A stretch of DNA of 64,000 bases, taken from Streptomyces sp. NBC_01689 (GTDB lineage Bacteria; Actinomycetota; Actinomycetes; Streptomycetales; Streptomycetaceae). The stretch covers positions 5,270,001 through 5,334,000 of the forward strand of contig NZ_CP109592.1 of NCBI RefSeq assembly GCF_036250675.1. The letters are read 5' to 3'. The notes below the pieces were generated by a model, which searched no databases, was not told the origin of the DNA, and saw nothing but the letters and a program-made list of their open reading frames with translations. Below are positions 8,807 to 16,700 of the stretch, in pieces. The position numbers and the translations under genes are program-made. Numbering within the stretch: the stretch's first letter is position 1; every line of letters starts with the position of its first letter.

Positions 8807-9946
8807 ATGCCCCATCCCCATGTCCTGTTGTCCGCCGCCGTCTCCCTCGACGGCTTCCTGGACGACACCGGCCCCGAGCGGCTGCTGCTCTCGGGTCCGG
8901 CCGACTTCGACCGGGTCGACGAGGTGCGGGCGTCCTGCGACGCGATCCTGGTCGGCGCGGGCACCATCCGCTCGGACAACCCGCGGCTCCTCGTCAACTC
9001 CGCCGAGCGGCGCGCGGCCCGGGTCGCCGGGGGCCGCCCCGCCTACCCGTTGAAGGTCACCGTCAGCGGGTCGGGCGACCTCGACCCCGGCGCGCGCTTC
9101 TGGCACACCGGCGGCGAGAAGATCCTCTACACCACCGACAAGGGGGCCGAACGGGCCGCCGGGCTGCGCGGTCCGGACGTCGACGTGGTGGCGACGGGGG
9201 CCGAAGTCGACTGGCGCGCCGTGCTCGAACACCTCCATGACGTACGGGGGGTGCGCCGCCTCATGGTCGAGGGCGGCGGACGGGTGCACACCCAGCTGAT
9301 GACCCAGGGGCTGGCCGACGAGCTGCAGCTCGCCGTCGCACCGCTCTTCGTGGGCCAGGCGGACGCGCCGCGGCTCTTCGGCCCCGGGGGATACCCGCCC
9401 GGCCGGATGCGGCTGGTGGAGACCCGGGCGGTGGGCGACGTCGTCCTCATCCGCTACGTCCCCACCGCGCCCGGCACCGGCGGCCTTGCCGCCGCCGCGG
9501 ACCGGCACTGGCTGGGGGTGGCGTGCGAGCTGGCCGCGCTGTGCCCGCCGTCGCGGACCGCGTTCAGCGTGGGCGCGGTGGTGGTGGCCGCGGACGGCAC
9601 CGAGCTGGCCCGCGGACACTCGCGGGAGGGGGACGACCCCGTCGCGCACGCCGAGGAGGCGGCCCTCGCCAAGATCCCCGCGGGGGATCCGCGGCTGGCC
9701 TCCGCCACGGTCTACAGCAGTCTGGAACCGTGCGCCCGCCGGGCCTCGCGGCCCGCGCCCTGCGCCCGGCTCATCCTCGACGCGGGGGTGCGCAGGGTGG
9801 TGACCGCCTGGCGGGAACCGGACACCTTCGTGACGGACGCGGACGGGAACGGGCTGCTGGCGGCCGCGGGGGCGGACGTCGTGGTGCTCCCGGAGTTCGA
9901 GGAGCGGGCCACGGCACCGAACCGGCACCTCCTCGGGGACGGCTGA
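8807..9946 (+). CDS. bifunctional pyrimidine reductase-deaminase, RibD domains in reversed order
   Basis: A 379-residue fusion. Residues 1 to about 215 are a RibD C-type (dihydrofolate-reductase-like) reductase: an AAVSLDGFLDD start, LVGAGTIRSDNPRLL, and VEGGGRVHTQLM near 160. Residues about 225-379 are a RibD/cytidine-deaminase-like zinc deaminase with HAE (H281), PC (C309) and C319. Canonical RibD/RibG has deaminase first, so the order is swapped here. Together the domains could convert the RibA product to 5-amino-6-ribitylamino-uracil phosphate, precursor of riboflavin and of the deazaflavin FO. With ribA and marR it forms a regulated three-gene locus. The start is ATG 8807 with GGAGG upstream. 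Confidence 0.88.
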   Translation: MPHPHVLLSAAVSLDGFLDDTGPERLLLSGPADFDRVDEVRASCDAILVGAGTIRSDNPRLLVNSAERRAARVAGGRPAYPLKVTVSGSGDLDPGARFWHTGGEKILYTTDKGAERAAGLRGPDVDVVATGAEVDWRAVLEHLHDVRGVRRLMVEGGGRVHTQLMTQGLADELQLAVAPLFVGQADAPRLFGPGGYPPGRMRLVETRAVGDVVLIRYVPTAPGTGGLAAAADRHWLGVACELAALCPPSRTAFSVGAVVVAADGTELARGHSREGDDPVAHAEEAALAKIPAGDPRLASATVYSSLEPCARRASRPAPCARLILDAGVRRVVTAWREPDTFVTDADGNGLLAAAGADVVVLPEFEERATAPNRHLLGDG

Positions 9947-10110
9947 GCGCCGGGCGCTGACCCCGGGGGCCGGGAGCGAGGGGCCCGTCTCCCGGAGGGC
10001 CTTCCGGCGCACCGGGCGACGGTCGTGGCTCGGGGAAAAGGCCTGGTCGTGGGACGTGCGTAAACGGGTGTGCTCGGGGGGTCGAACATGGCGTACACTG
10101 GTGTCAACGA

Positions 10111-10184
10111 CGCGGGGTGGAGCAGCTCGGTAGCTCGCTGGGCTCATAACCCAGAGGTCGCAGGTTCAAATCCTGTCCCCGCTA
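10111..10184 (+). tRNA. initiator tRNA-fMet (anticodon CAT)
   Basis: A 74-base tRNA with anticodon loop CTCATAA. The three consecutive G-C pairs in the anticodon stem (GGG/CCC) and the unpaired first acceptor position (C1 against U72) identify it as the initiator rather than elongator tRNA. CCA is not encoded. Confidence 0.95.
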
Positions 10185-10196
10185 CTGAAGGCCAAG

Positions 10197-10229
10197 GGCC
10201 GGAACTCGGATTCACGAGTTCCGGCCTTT
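10197..10229 (+). terminator. terminator after tRNA-fMet
   Basis: A 12-bp stem (10197-10208 with 10215-10226), a 6-base loop and a short TTT run lie 12 bases after the tRNA. Confidence 0.85.
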
Positions 10230-10429
10230 GGTGTTTCCGACTCTTGGTGTTTCCGGCCCTGGTGCTTTCGGTCGTTCATGTCTCCCTTCGGTGTTTCCGG
10301 CCCCGGCGTTGCCCGCCCCCCGGCGAGAGGGAACGGTCACTCTCACCCGTACGAGTGCCGGCGCCGGTGCCGTCGCTCGGTCGGTCCACACCGCTGGCCC
10401 CCTCCCCCCGCTCCGTGAAACCTGTACGG

Positions 10430-11671
10430 GTGGGGCAGCGAGGAGGTGCGTGGCGGGCCGAAAGGCCCGACGGCCGGCCGGACCGGCGGCCACCCGGCGG
10501 CCCCGTGCCCGGTCCGGGACCGGACGGCGAGCCGTCGCGGGTGCGGGCCGGCACGGACCCGGGCCGGATCTCCCACACCTGGACCCTGGTACGGGCACTG
10601 CCGGTACTGCTCGTCGTCAGCGCGGTGGCCTACGACCTCGCGACGCCGCCCGACTTCACCGCCGCCCCGCTCTTCACGGCCGCCCCGCTCGTCGCCGCGC
10701 CGCTGTTCTCGCTGCGTGGCACCTTCCTCACGGGGCTCCTGACGCTGGCCGCGCTGCTCGCGCTCCGCCTCAGGCTCGGTCTGCGGATGGGGATCGGCTC
10801 GGTCACCGAGGTCGTCACGGTGGCGACCGTCGTCGTCATCGCGCTCCTCATCAACGTCCTCGTCCGCCGCTCGGACGAACGGCTCGCCTCGGCCCGCCAG
10901 ATCGCCGAGGCCGCGCAGCGCGCCGTGCTGCCCGAACCCGAGGCACGGATCGGCGGCCTGGAGGTGGCGGCGCGCTACGAGGCGGCCCAGGAGGGCGCGT
11001 CCATCGGCGGCGACCTGTACGCGGTGCAGGACACGCCGCACGGCGTACGGCTGGTGGTGGGCGACGTCCGCGGCAAGGGCATGGGCGCGGTGGCCGCCGT
11101 CGCGGTGCTCATCGGGGCGTTCCGTGAGGCGGCCGAACAGGAGGCGACGGTGGAGGCGGTCGCACGGCGGCTGGAACGCGCGCTGGCGCGCGAGGGCGCC
11201 CGGCGCGGCGGCCTGGACGCCTTCGAGGGCTTCACCACGGCCGTGCTCGCGGAGATCCCGCACGACGGCGAATCGGTACGGATCGTCCACCGGGGGCATC
11301 CGCCGCCGCTGCTCCTGCACGAGGACGGCACGTTGGCCGTCCTCGCCGTCGAGAACCCCGCGCTGCCGCTCGGGATGGGCGACCTGGACGCCCGGCCCGA
11401 CCGCGCCGGGACGGTGGACTTCCCGGCCGGGTCCACGCTCCTTTTCCACACCGACGGTCTGTCCGAGGCCCGCGACCGCCACGGCCGCTTCTACGAGCCT
11501 GCCGAACGGCTCGCGGGGCGGACGTTCCGTGATCCGGAGGCTCTGCTGACCGCGCTCGCGACGAGTGTCCGCCGGTACACCGGGGGCGCCCTGGCCGACG
11601 ACATGGCGCTGCTCGCGGTCCGGCGCCCCCGGGAGACGCCGGGGCTCCTCGAACACGGTGACGAGGAGTAG
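10430..11671 (+). CDS. membrane PP2C-family serine phosphatase (SpoIIE domain)
   Basis: About 413 residues if it starts at GTG 10430. GTG 10538 is also possible, and no clear ribosome site decides between them. Three to four hydrophobic segments (WTLVRALPVLLVV to VVVIALLINVLV) are followed by a linker helix and a SpoIIE/PP2C domain. Metal-binding acidic motifs are visible in GGDLYAV, VGDVRGKGMGA, LFHTDGLSE and DDMALL. Such proteins dephosphorylate anti-anti-sigma factors in partner-switching cascades in Streptomyces. No anti-sigma or antagonist gene is adjacent, so the partner must be elsewhere. Confidence 0.85.
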   Translation: MGQRGGAWRAERPDGRPDRRPPGGPVPGPGPDGEPSRVRAGTDPGRISHTWTLVRALPVLLVVSAVAYDLATPPDFTAAPLFTAAPLVAAPLFSLRGTFLTGLLTLAALLALRLRLGLRMGIGSVTEVVTVATVVVIALLINVLVRRSDERLASARQIAEAAQRAVLPEPEARIGGLEVAARYEAAQEGASIGGDLYAVQDTPHGVRLVVGDVRGKGMGAVAAVAVLIGAFREAAEQEATVEAVARRLERALAREGARRGGLDAFEGFTTAVLAEIPHDGESVRIVHRGHPPPLLLHEDGTLAVLAVENPALPLGMGDLDARPDRAGTVDFPAGSTLLFHTDGLSEARDRHGRFYEPAERLAGRTFRDPEALLTALATSVRRYTGGALADDMALLAVRRPRETPGLLEHGDEE

Positions 11672-11889
11672 CCGGACGGTGTCCCTCCGCGTAACGACTG
11701 ACACACCGTCAGAACGGATGGCGAAAACCCGCTGGGGCCAACTCGCCCGCTTTCCCCCGGTCATGCCCCGTAAGTCCTGGCCAAGAGTGCGCAATGATCC
11801 GAACGAACGGCTTGGAATCCGGTACCCGAGTCTATTAACGTTCGATAACGCAGCGCGGTCGTTTCAGCCGTCACAAGAGATGGCTCCGT

Positions 11890-12032
11890 GCGCACGCGCC
11901 GAATCCCGCGAGGGAACCGGGGAACCACCAACTTGGGGTGAATCGAGCGTCTTTCACGGTGGAGACACCGTGGATTGACGCGCGTAGGAGACCTTCCTGC
12001 TCCGAACCCGTCAGCTAACCCGGTAGGCGAGA
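11890..12032 (+). promoter_or_regulatory. c-di-AMP riboswitch (ydaO-yuaA class)
   Basis: The leader of the M23 peptidase gene carries the conserved blocks of this class in order: GAGGGAACCGGGGAACCA near 11910, TTGGGGTGAATC near 11933-11944, then a variable hairpin (CACGGTGGAGACACCGTG), AGGAGACCTTCC near 11987, and CCGAACCCGTCAGCTAACC at 12002-12020 followed by GGTAGGCG. In actinobacteria this riboswitch precedes cell-wall hydrolase genes and turns expression off when c-di-AMP is high. Boundaries are approximate. Confidence 0.92.
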
Positions 12033-12055
12033 AGGAAGGAAAGGAGCGCGCCCAC

Positions 12056-13093
12056 GTGGCGTCCAACCCGCCTGCCCGGCCCACCTCGTTCGCGCCGAAC
12101 GAAACCCAGACGTTCGGCTACGCCCGCGGCGACGACGAGGGGCCCTGGGAGGAGTGGAATCCCACCGCGGATTCCGTCCGTCCCGTCCGCGGCCGGCACC
12201 GCGTCTCCAAGCAGCGCGGGGGCGGACTCGCCCGCAGCTCCACCGTTCTCGGCGTCGGTGTGCTGGCCGCCGTCGGCGCGGGTGGCATCGCCACCGCCGC
12301 GCCCGGCAAGCCGCCCGTGTCGATCTCGCTGCCCGACCTCTCCTCGGTCACCGAGTCGGCCAAGGCCCTGATATCCGACGGCGGTTCCAGCACGCCGAAG
12401 GGCTCCTCCACCCCGCTCACCGGCGCCGGACTGACCAGCGCCGACGCCGCGCAGGGCAACGCGGACGCCGGCGAGGCGCTGCGTGCCCGCATCATCGAGC
12501 AGGCCGAGTCCCAGCAGGACCAGGTCGACAGCGCGGCCCAGGCCGCCGCCGAGGACGCCGCCGCGAAGAAGGCGGTCGCGCTGGCCGCCGAGCAGCAGGA
12601 CGAGGCCAAGGCCAAGGAAGCCGCCGCGAAGAAGAAGGCGGACGCGGAGGCCAAGCAGAAGGCCGAGGCCGCCCGCCTCGCGAAGCTCGCCAAGAGCTTC
12701 TCGCTGCCGACCTCCTCGTACACCCTGACCTCCCGCTTCGGCGACGCCGGTTCCATGTGGTCCTCCGGCTACCACACCGGTCTCGACTTCGCCGCGCCCA
12801 CGGGCACGCTGATCAAGGCGGTCCACAGCGGCACCGTCACCGAGGCGGGCTGGGCCGGCGCGTACGGCTACCGGACGATCCTCACCCTCGACGACGGTAC
12901 GGAGCTGTGGTTCTGCCACCAGTCCTCCATCAGCGTCAGCGTCGGCCAGAAGGTGGCCACGGGTGATGTCATCGGACGGGTCGGCGCCACCGGCAACGTG
13001 ACCGGGCCGCACCTCCACCTGGAGGTCCACCCCGGCGGCGGCGACGCGATCGACCCGATGGCCTGGCTGCACAGCAAGGGCATCAACCCCTGA
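12056..13093 (+). CDS. secreted M23 (LytM) peptidoglycan endopeptidase
   Basis: A 345-residue protein from GTG 12056, with AAGGAG eight to fourteen bases upstream and the c-di-AMP riboswitch in its leader. A basic N-terminal region is followed by a hydrophobic export segment (about residues 65-85), a long Ala/Lys/Glu-rich coiled coil (about 150-220) and a C-terminal LytM domain. The zinc ligands are visible: H240 and D244 in HTGLDF, and H321 in HLHLE (H319-x-H321). It should cleave cross-links in peptidoglycan during growth or sporulation, with expression lowered by c-di-AMP. Confidence 0.93.
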   Translation: MASNPPARPTSFAPNETQTFGYARGDDEGPWEEWNPTADSVRPVRGRHRVSKQRGGGLARSSTVLGVGVLAAVGAGGIATAAPGKPPVSISLPDLSSVTESAKALISDGGSSTPKGSSTPLTGAGLTSADAAQGNADAGEALRARIIEQAESQQDQVDSAAQAAAEDAAAKKAVALAAEQQDEAKAKEAAAKKKADAEAKQKAEAARLAKLAKSFSLPTSSYTLTSRFGDAGSMWSSGYHTGLDFAAPTGTLIKAVHSGTVTEAGWAGAYGYRTILTLDDGTELWFCHQSSISVSVGQKVATGDVIGRVGATGNVTGPHLHLEVHPGGGDAIDPMAWLHSKGINP

Positions 13094-13160
13094 CCCCGTG
13101 CCCGCCGAGAACACGGCGGGTGCGGAATGCGGCCGTCCGGTACGGCTGTTGAAATGGGGT

Positions 13161-14105
13161 ATGACTCCTCTCCGCACGCTCGGATCCTCCGACATCGAGG
13201 TCTTCCCGCTCGCCCTCGGCGGCAACGTCTTCGGCTGGACCGCCGACGAGACACAGTCCTTCGCCGTCCTCGACGCCTACACGGCCGGGGGTGGCAACTT
13301 CGTCGACACCGCCGACAGCTACTCGGCCTGGGCCCCCGGCAACCAGGGCGGCGAGTCCGAGACGATCATCGGCAAGTGGTTCGCGGCGCGGGGCAACCGC
13401 TCCGATGTCGTGCTCGCCACCAAGGTCGGCGCCCATCCCCAGTACAAGGGGCTCGCCCCGGACACCATCAGGGCGGCGGCCGACGCGTCACTGCGCCGGC
13501 TCGGCACGGACTACATCGACCTCTACTACACCCACTTCGACGACACGTCGGTCCCGGTCGAGGAGATCATCGGCACCCTCGACGAACTGGTCCGGGCGGG
13601 CAAGGTCCGGGCGATCGGCGCCTCCAACCTCTCCGCCGAGCGGCTCGCGGAGTCCCTGGAGTTCTCCGACCGCGAGGGCCTCGCGCGCTACACCGCGCTC
13701 CAGCCCCACTACAACCTCGTCTCGCGCGACACCTACGAGGGCCCGCTCCAGGAGGTCGCCTCCCGGACCGGACTGGCCGCCGTCCCGTACTTCGCCCTCG
13801 CCGCGGGCTTCCTCACCGGCAAGTACCGTCCCGGCACGTCCGTCGACTCGGCACGGGCCGAGGGCGCGGGCAAGCACCTGGAGACGGAGCGGGGCCCGCG
13901 GGTCCTCGACGCCCTCGACGAGGTCGCCCGGGCCCATGACGTGCCGGTCGCCACCGTCGCCCTCGCCTGGCTCGCCGCCCGGCCCACGGTCGCGGCCCCG
14001 ATCGCCTCCGCACGGACGGTGGAACAGCTTCCGGCGCTGCTCGCCGTCGCGGACCTGACGCTGAAGGACGACGAACTGGCACGGCTGACGGAGGCGTCGG
14101 CCTGA
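13161..14105 (+). CDS. aldo/keto reductase
   Basis: A 314-residue TIM-barrel oxidoreductase starting at ATG 13161. The AKR tetrad is readable: D49 and Y54 in FVDTADSY, K88 in LATKVG and H125 in YYTHFDD. The NADPH-binding C-terminal region (ASARTVEQL) is intact. It is expected to reduce small aldehydes or ketones. It stands alone and ends at a strong palindromic terminator shared with the PrsW gene. Confidence 0.92.
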   Translation: MTPLRTLGSSDIEVFPLALGGNVFGWTADETQSFAVLDAYTAGGGNFVDTADSYSAWAPGNQGGESETIIGKWFAARGNRSDVVLATKVGAHPQYKGLAPDTIRAAADASLRRLGTDYIDLYYTHFDDTSVPVEEIIGTLDELVRAGKVRAIGASNLSAERLAESLEFSDREGLARYTALQPHYNLVSRDTYEGPLQEVASRTGLAAVPYFALAAGFLTGKYRPGTSVDSARAEGAGKHLETERGPRVLDALDEVARAHDVPVATVALAWLAARPTVAAPIASARTVEQLPALLAVADLTLKDDELARLTEASA

Positions 14106-14110
14106 GCGGC

Positions 14111-14140
14111 GCGGGGGCCGGACGGCCGTCCGGCCCCCGC
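14111..14140. terminator. bidirectional terminator, perfect 30-base palindrome
   Basis: Two 15-base arms meet without a loop, five bases after the aldo/keto reductase stop and five bases after the PrsW-type gene stop on the other strand. Confidence 0.85.
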
Positions 14141-14145
14141 ACCAC

Positions 14146-15528
14146 TCAGGGCCGGTAGGGGTCGTACGCGGGGCGGGGCGCCGCCGGGTCCGGGCCCGGG
14201 TACGACCGGCCGTCCCGGGCGGACGGCTGCGCCGGCACGTACCCGTAGCCGTAGCCGCCCTGGCCATGGCCGTACGGAGGCCACGGCGGCGGCACCGCCG
14301 GTGCGGTCGCCCGAGCCGCGTACGCGAGGGAGGGACGGGCGACCTCACGGCGCCGCCACAACTCCTGGAGCAGCTCCCGCTCCCGTACGACGAAGTCCGC
14401 GCCGGCGCGGCCGCGGCGCCCCCGATGCCGCAGGAACGCCAGCGAGGTCGCGCACGCCTCGTACCGCGCGACCGACCGCGCCGCCGCCCTGCCGAAGTGG
14501 TGGGCCGCGTACTGACGGGCGATCCGGCGCGCCCGCATCGAACCGAGCACGAACGGCTCGGGCGGCGTCAGCCACCCGGCGGCCGCGTACGCGGGGAGTT
14601 CGGCGCGGACGGTCCGCAGTTCGCGCTGGCGCGTCCAGATGACGAGGAAGGTGAGCAGGCCGAACGCCGGCACCATGAACGTGCCGTACACCGCGAAGAA
14701 CCCGTACTCCCCGAAGCTCGACGAGCCGTTCCACATCGCGTGCATGCCCATCGCGAGCAGCAGTCCGGCCAGGGGCAGCAGGACACGGCGCAGCCGCCGG
14801 CGCTCGGCGGACAGTGCCGCGACGCCGAAGCCGATGCCGGTGAACACGGTGAACAGGGGGTGCGCGAAGGGCGCCATCACGACCCGGACGAAGAAGGTCG
14901 CGGCGGTGACGGAGGACAGTCCGCGCTCGCCGCTGAGCTGGTCCGTGCCGAAGGCGTTGCCGAGGTAGAGGATGTTCTCGGTGAAGGCGAAGCCGGTCGC
15001 GGTGACCCCGGCGACGACCACGCCGTCGACGATCCCGGTGAAGTCCCGTCTGCGGAAGAGGAAGACCAGCAGCACGGCGGTGGCCTTCGCGGACTCCTCG
15101 ACGATCGGCGCGATGACCGTCGCACCGAGCGTGTCCGCGCTCGACGGGTCGGCGGTGGCGGTCGCTATCCACCGGGTCGCGAAGCTGTTGGCGACGATCG
15201 CGATCAGGGCCGCCGCGCACGCCCCCCAGGCGAACGCGAAGATCAGGTTCCGCCAGGGGCCCGGCTCGACCCGGTCCAGCCAGCGGAACGCGGTGAGCAG
15301 GAGCGGGACGGGCAGCACGGCGAGGCCAAGACCCACCAGGAAGCCCTCCGTGCCGGTCTGCCGGCGCACCAGGGCCAGGATGACGAGACCGGAGAGCGCG
15401 AGCAGCGTGGTCGGCGCGCCGTAGCGCACCCAGGGCCGCTGCCACCAGTGCGGGTGCCGGGGCGCACCGGCGGCCTGCTCGCGGCCCGGCGGGCCGGGGT
15501 GCGCGGGGTACGCGGGAAAGCTGGCCAC
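14146..15528 (-). CDS. PrsW-family intramembrane metalloprotease
   Basis: A 460-residue membrane protein with about eight hydrophobic segments in residues 35-300 and the PrsW signatures: EESAK near 145, the TGFAFTENILY region near 180, HPLF near 222 and HAMWN near 268. These glutamates and histidines form the presumed metal site. The last 130 residues are a cytoplasmic basic segment and a Pro/Tyr/Gly-rich tail. In other bacteria PrsW cleaves an anti-sigma factor inside the membrane; the substrate here is unknown. It is transcribed leftward, upstream of the shared palindromic terminator. Confidence 0.9.
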   Translation of the reverse strand: MASFPAYPAHPGPPGREQAAGAPRHPHWWQRPWVRYGAPTTLLALSGLVILALVRRQTGTEGFLVGLGLAVLPVPLLLTAFRWLDRVEPGPWRNLIFAFAWGACAAALIAIVANSFATRWIATATADPSSADTLGATVIAPIVEESAKATAVLLVFLFRRRDFTGIVDGVVVAGVTATGFAFTENILYLGNAFGTDQLSGERGLSSVTAATFFVRVVMAPFAHPLFTVFTGIGFGVAALSAERRRLRRVLLPLAGLLLAMGMHAMWNGSSSFGEYGFFAVYGTFMVPAFGLLTFLVIWTRQRELRTVRAELPAYAAAGWLTPPEPFVLGSMRARRIARQYAAHHFGRAAARSVARYEACATSLAFLRHRGRRGRAGADFVVRERELLQELWRRREVARPSLAYAARATAPAVPPPWPPYGHGQGGYGYGYVPAQPSARDGRSYPGPDPAAPRPAYDPYRP

Positions 15529-15592
15529 GGCATTGACCCTAACGAGGCAGGGGCGGCGCCCACGACGGTGCCGGAGGCGGTCCGCGGGGGTG

Positions 15593-16426
15593 TCAGTCGC
15601 GCGGAGTGTGCTGCTGCCGGTGCTGTACGCGCCGGAAGAGCAGGTCGTTCACCACATGACCCTTCTCCAGCCCCTGGCCCTCGAAACGGGTCAGCGGGCG
15701 GAAGGCCGGACGGGGCGCGAAACCGCCGTCCGGCGCGGTGTTCTCGAACGCGGGGTGCGCGGTCAGCACCTCCAGCATCTGTTCGGCGTACGGCTCCCAG
15801 TCGGTCGCGCAGTGCACCAGGGCGCCCGGCGCGAGGCGGGTCGCGGCGAGGTCCAGGAACTCCGGCTGGATCAGCCGGCGCTTGTGGTGGCGCTTCTTGG
15901 GCCACGGGTCGGGGAAGTACACGCGCAGCCCGCTCAGCGAGTCCGGCGGGAGCATCTCGCGGAGCAGGATGATCGCGTCGCCGTTGCCGACCCGGATGTT
16001 GGACAGTCCGTTCTGGTCCGCCAGGTTGAGCAGGTTGCCCTGGCCCGGGGTGTGCACGTCGACGGCCAGGATGCCCGTCCCCGGGTCCTCCGTGGCCATC
16101 CGTGCCGTGGCCTCCCCCATGCCGAACCCGATCTCCAGGACGACGGGAAGGCCGGCGCCGAACAGCTCGGCCAGGTCGATGACCCGCTGCCCGTCGATGT
16201 CGAGCCCCCACTTGGGCCACAGCCGCTGCAGCGCGTCCGCCTGCCCGGTCGTCACCCGGCTCCGGCGCGGCTGGAAGCTCCGGATCCGCCGCTCGAAGTG
16301 CGACCCGGCGGGATCGGCCTTCGGCCCGTCGGGGAACCGGGGCTCCCCCTTGGCACGGGGGCGCTCCCGCGGGGTGTCGCGGGTGGGCTGGGGTTCTTCG
16401 GGGGAGCTGCTCAGGAACTCAGACAC
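15593..16426 (-). CDS. trmB: tRNA (guanosine-46-N7)-methyltransferase
   Basis: A 277-residue SAM-dependent methyltransferase. The SAM-binding loop is LEIGFGMG near residue 98, and the diagnostic YFPDPWPKKRHHKRRL segment, split by its PDPWPK core, is near 170-185. It methylates G46 of tRNA. The first 45 residues are a disordered, charged extension common in Streptomyces orthologues. The gene starts at ATG 16426, and a dispersed intergenic repeat lies upstream. Confidence 0.93.
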   Translation of the reverse strand: MSEFLSSSPEEPQPTRDTPRERPRAKGEPRFPDGPKADPAGSHFERRIRSFQPRRSRVTTGQADALQRLWPKWGLDIDGQRVIDLAELFGAGLPVVLEIGFGMGEATARMATEDPGTGILAVDVHTPGQGNLLNLADQNGLSNIRVGNGDAIILLREMLPPDSLSGLRVYFPDPWPKKRHHKRRLIQPEFLDLAATRLAPGALVHCATDWEPYAEQMLEVLTAHPAFENTAPDGGFAPRPAFRPLTRFEGQGLEKGHVVNDLLFRRVQHRQQHTPRD

Positions 16427-16474
16427 AATGCGACGATTTTACGACCAGGACTCGTGGGTGCCGTCCGCTGCCGG

Positions 16475-16690
16475 GTGGGGGCTGCCGCCCCCAGGCCCCC
16501 GCATCGCCCGAAGGGCGTCCTCAAACGCCGGACGGGCTGAGTGTGTCCGCCTGCGCTCAAAGGCCGACGCCCGGGCATCTCCAGCCCGTCCGGCGCTTGA
16601 GGACGAGGCCGTTCAGGCCGAAGCGGGGGTTCAGGGGGCGCAGCGCCCCTGGCGGGGTCCGGGGCGGAGCCCCGGGGGTCGGGTCGGGCG
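16475..16690. repeat. dispersed intergenic repeat, compound copy
   Basis: Between trmB and lhgO. Two inverted copies of the core element (16517-16539 on one strand, 16582-16604 on the other; core like CAGCCCGTCCGGCG followed by TTGAGGAC) are flanked by GC-rich palindromes of the GGGGGCG-CAGCGCCCC and GGGGCGGAGCCCC types. The same element recurs at 22576-22598 and 59996-60018. Confidence 0.85.
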
Positions 16691-16700
16691 GCGAGGGGAC

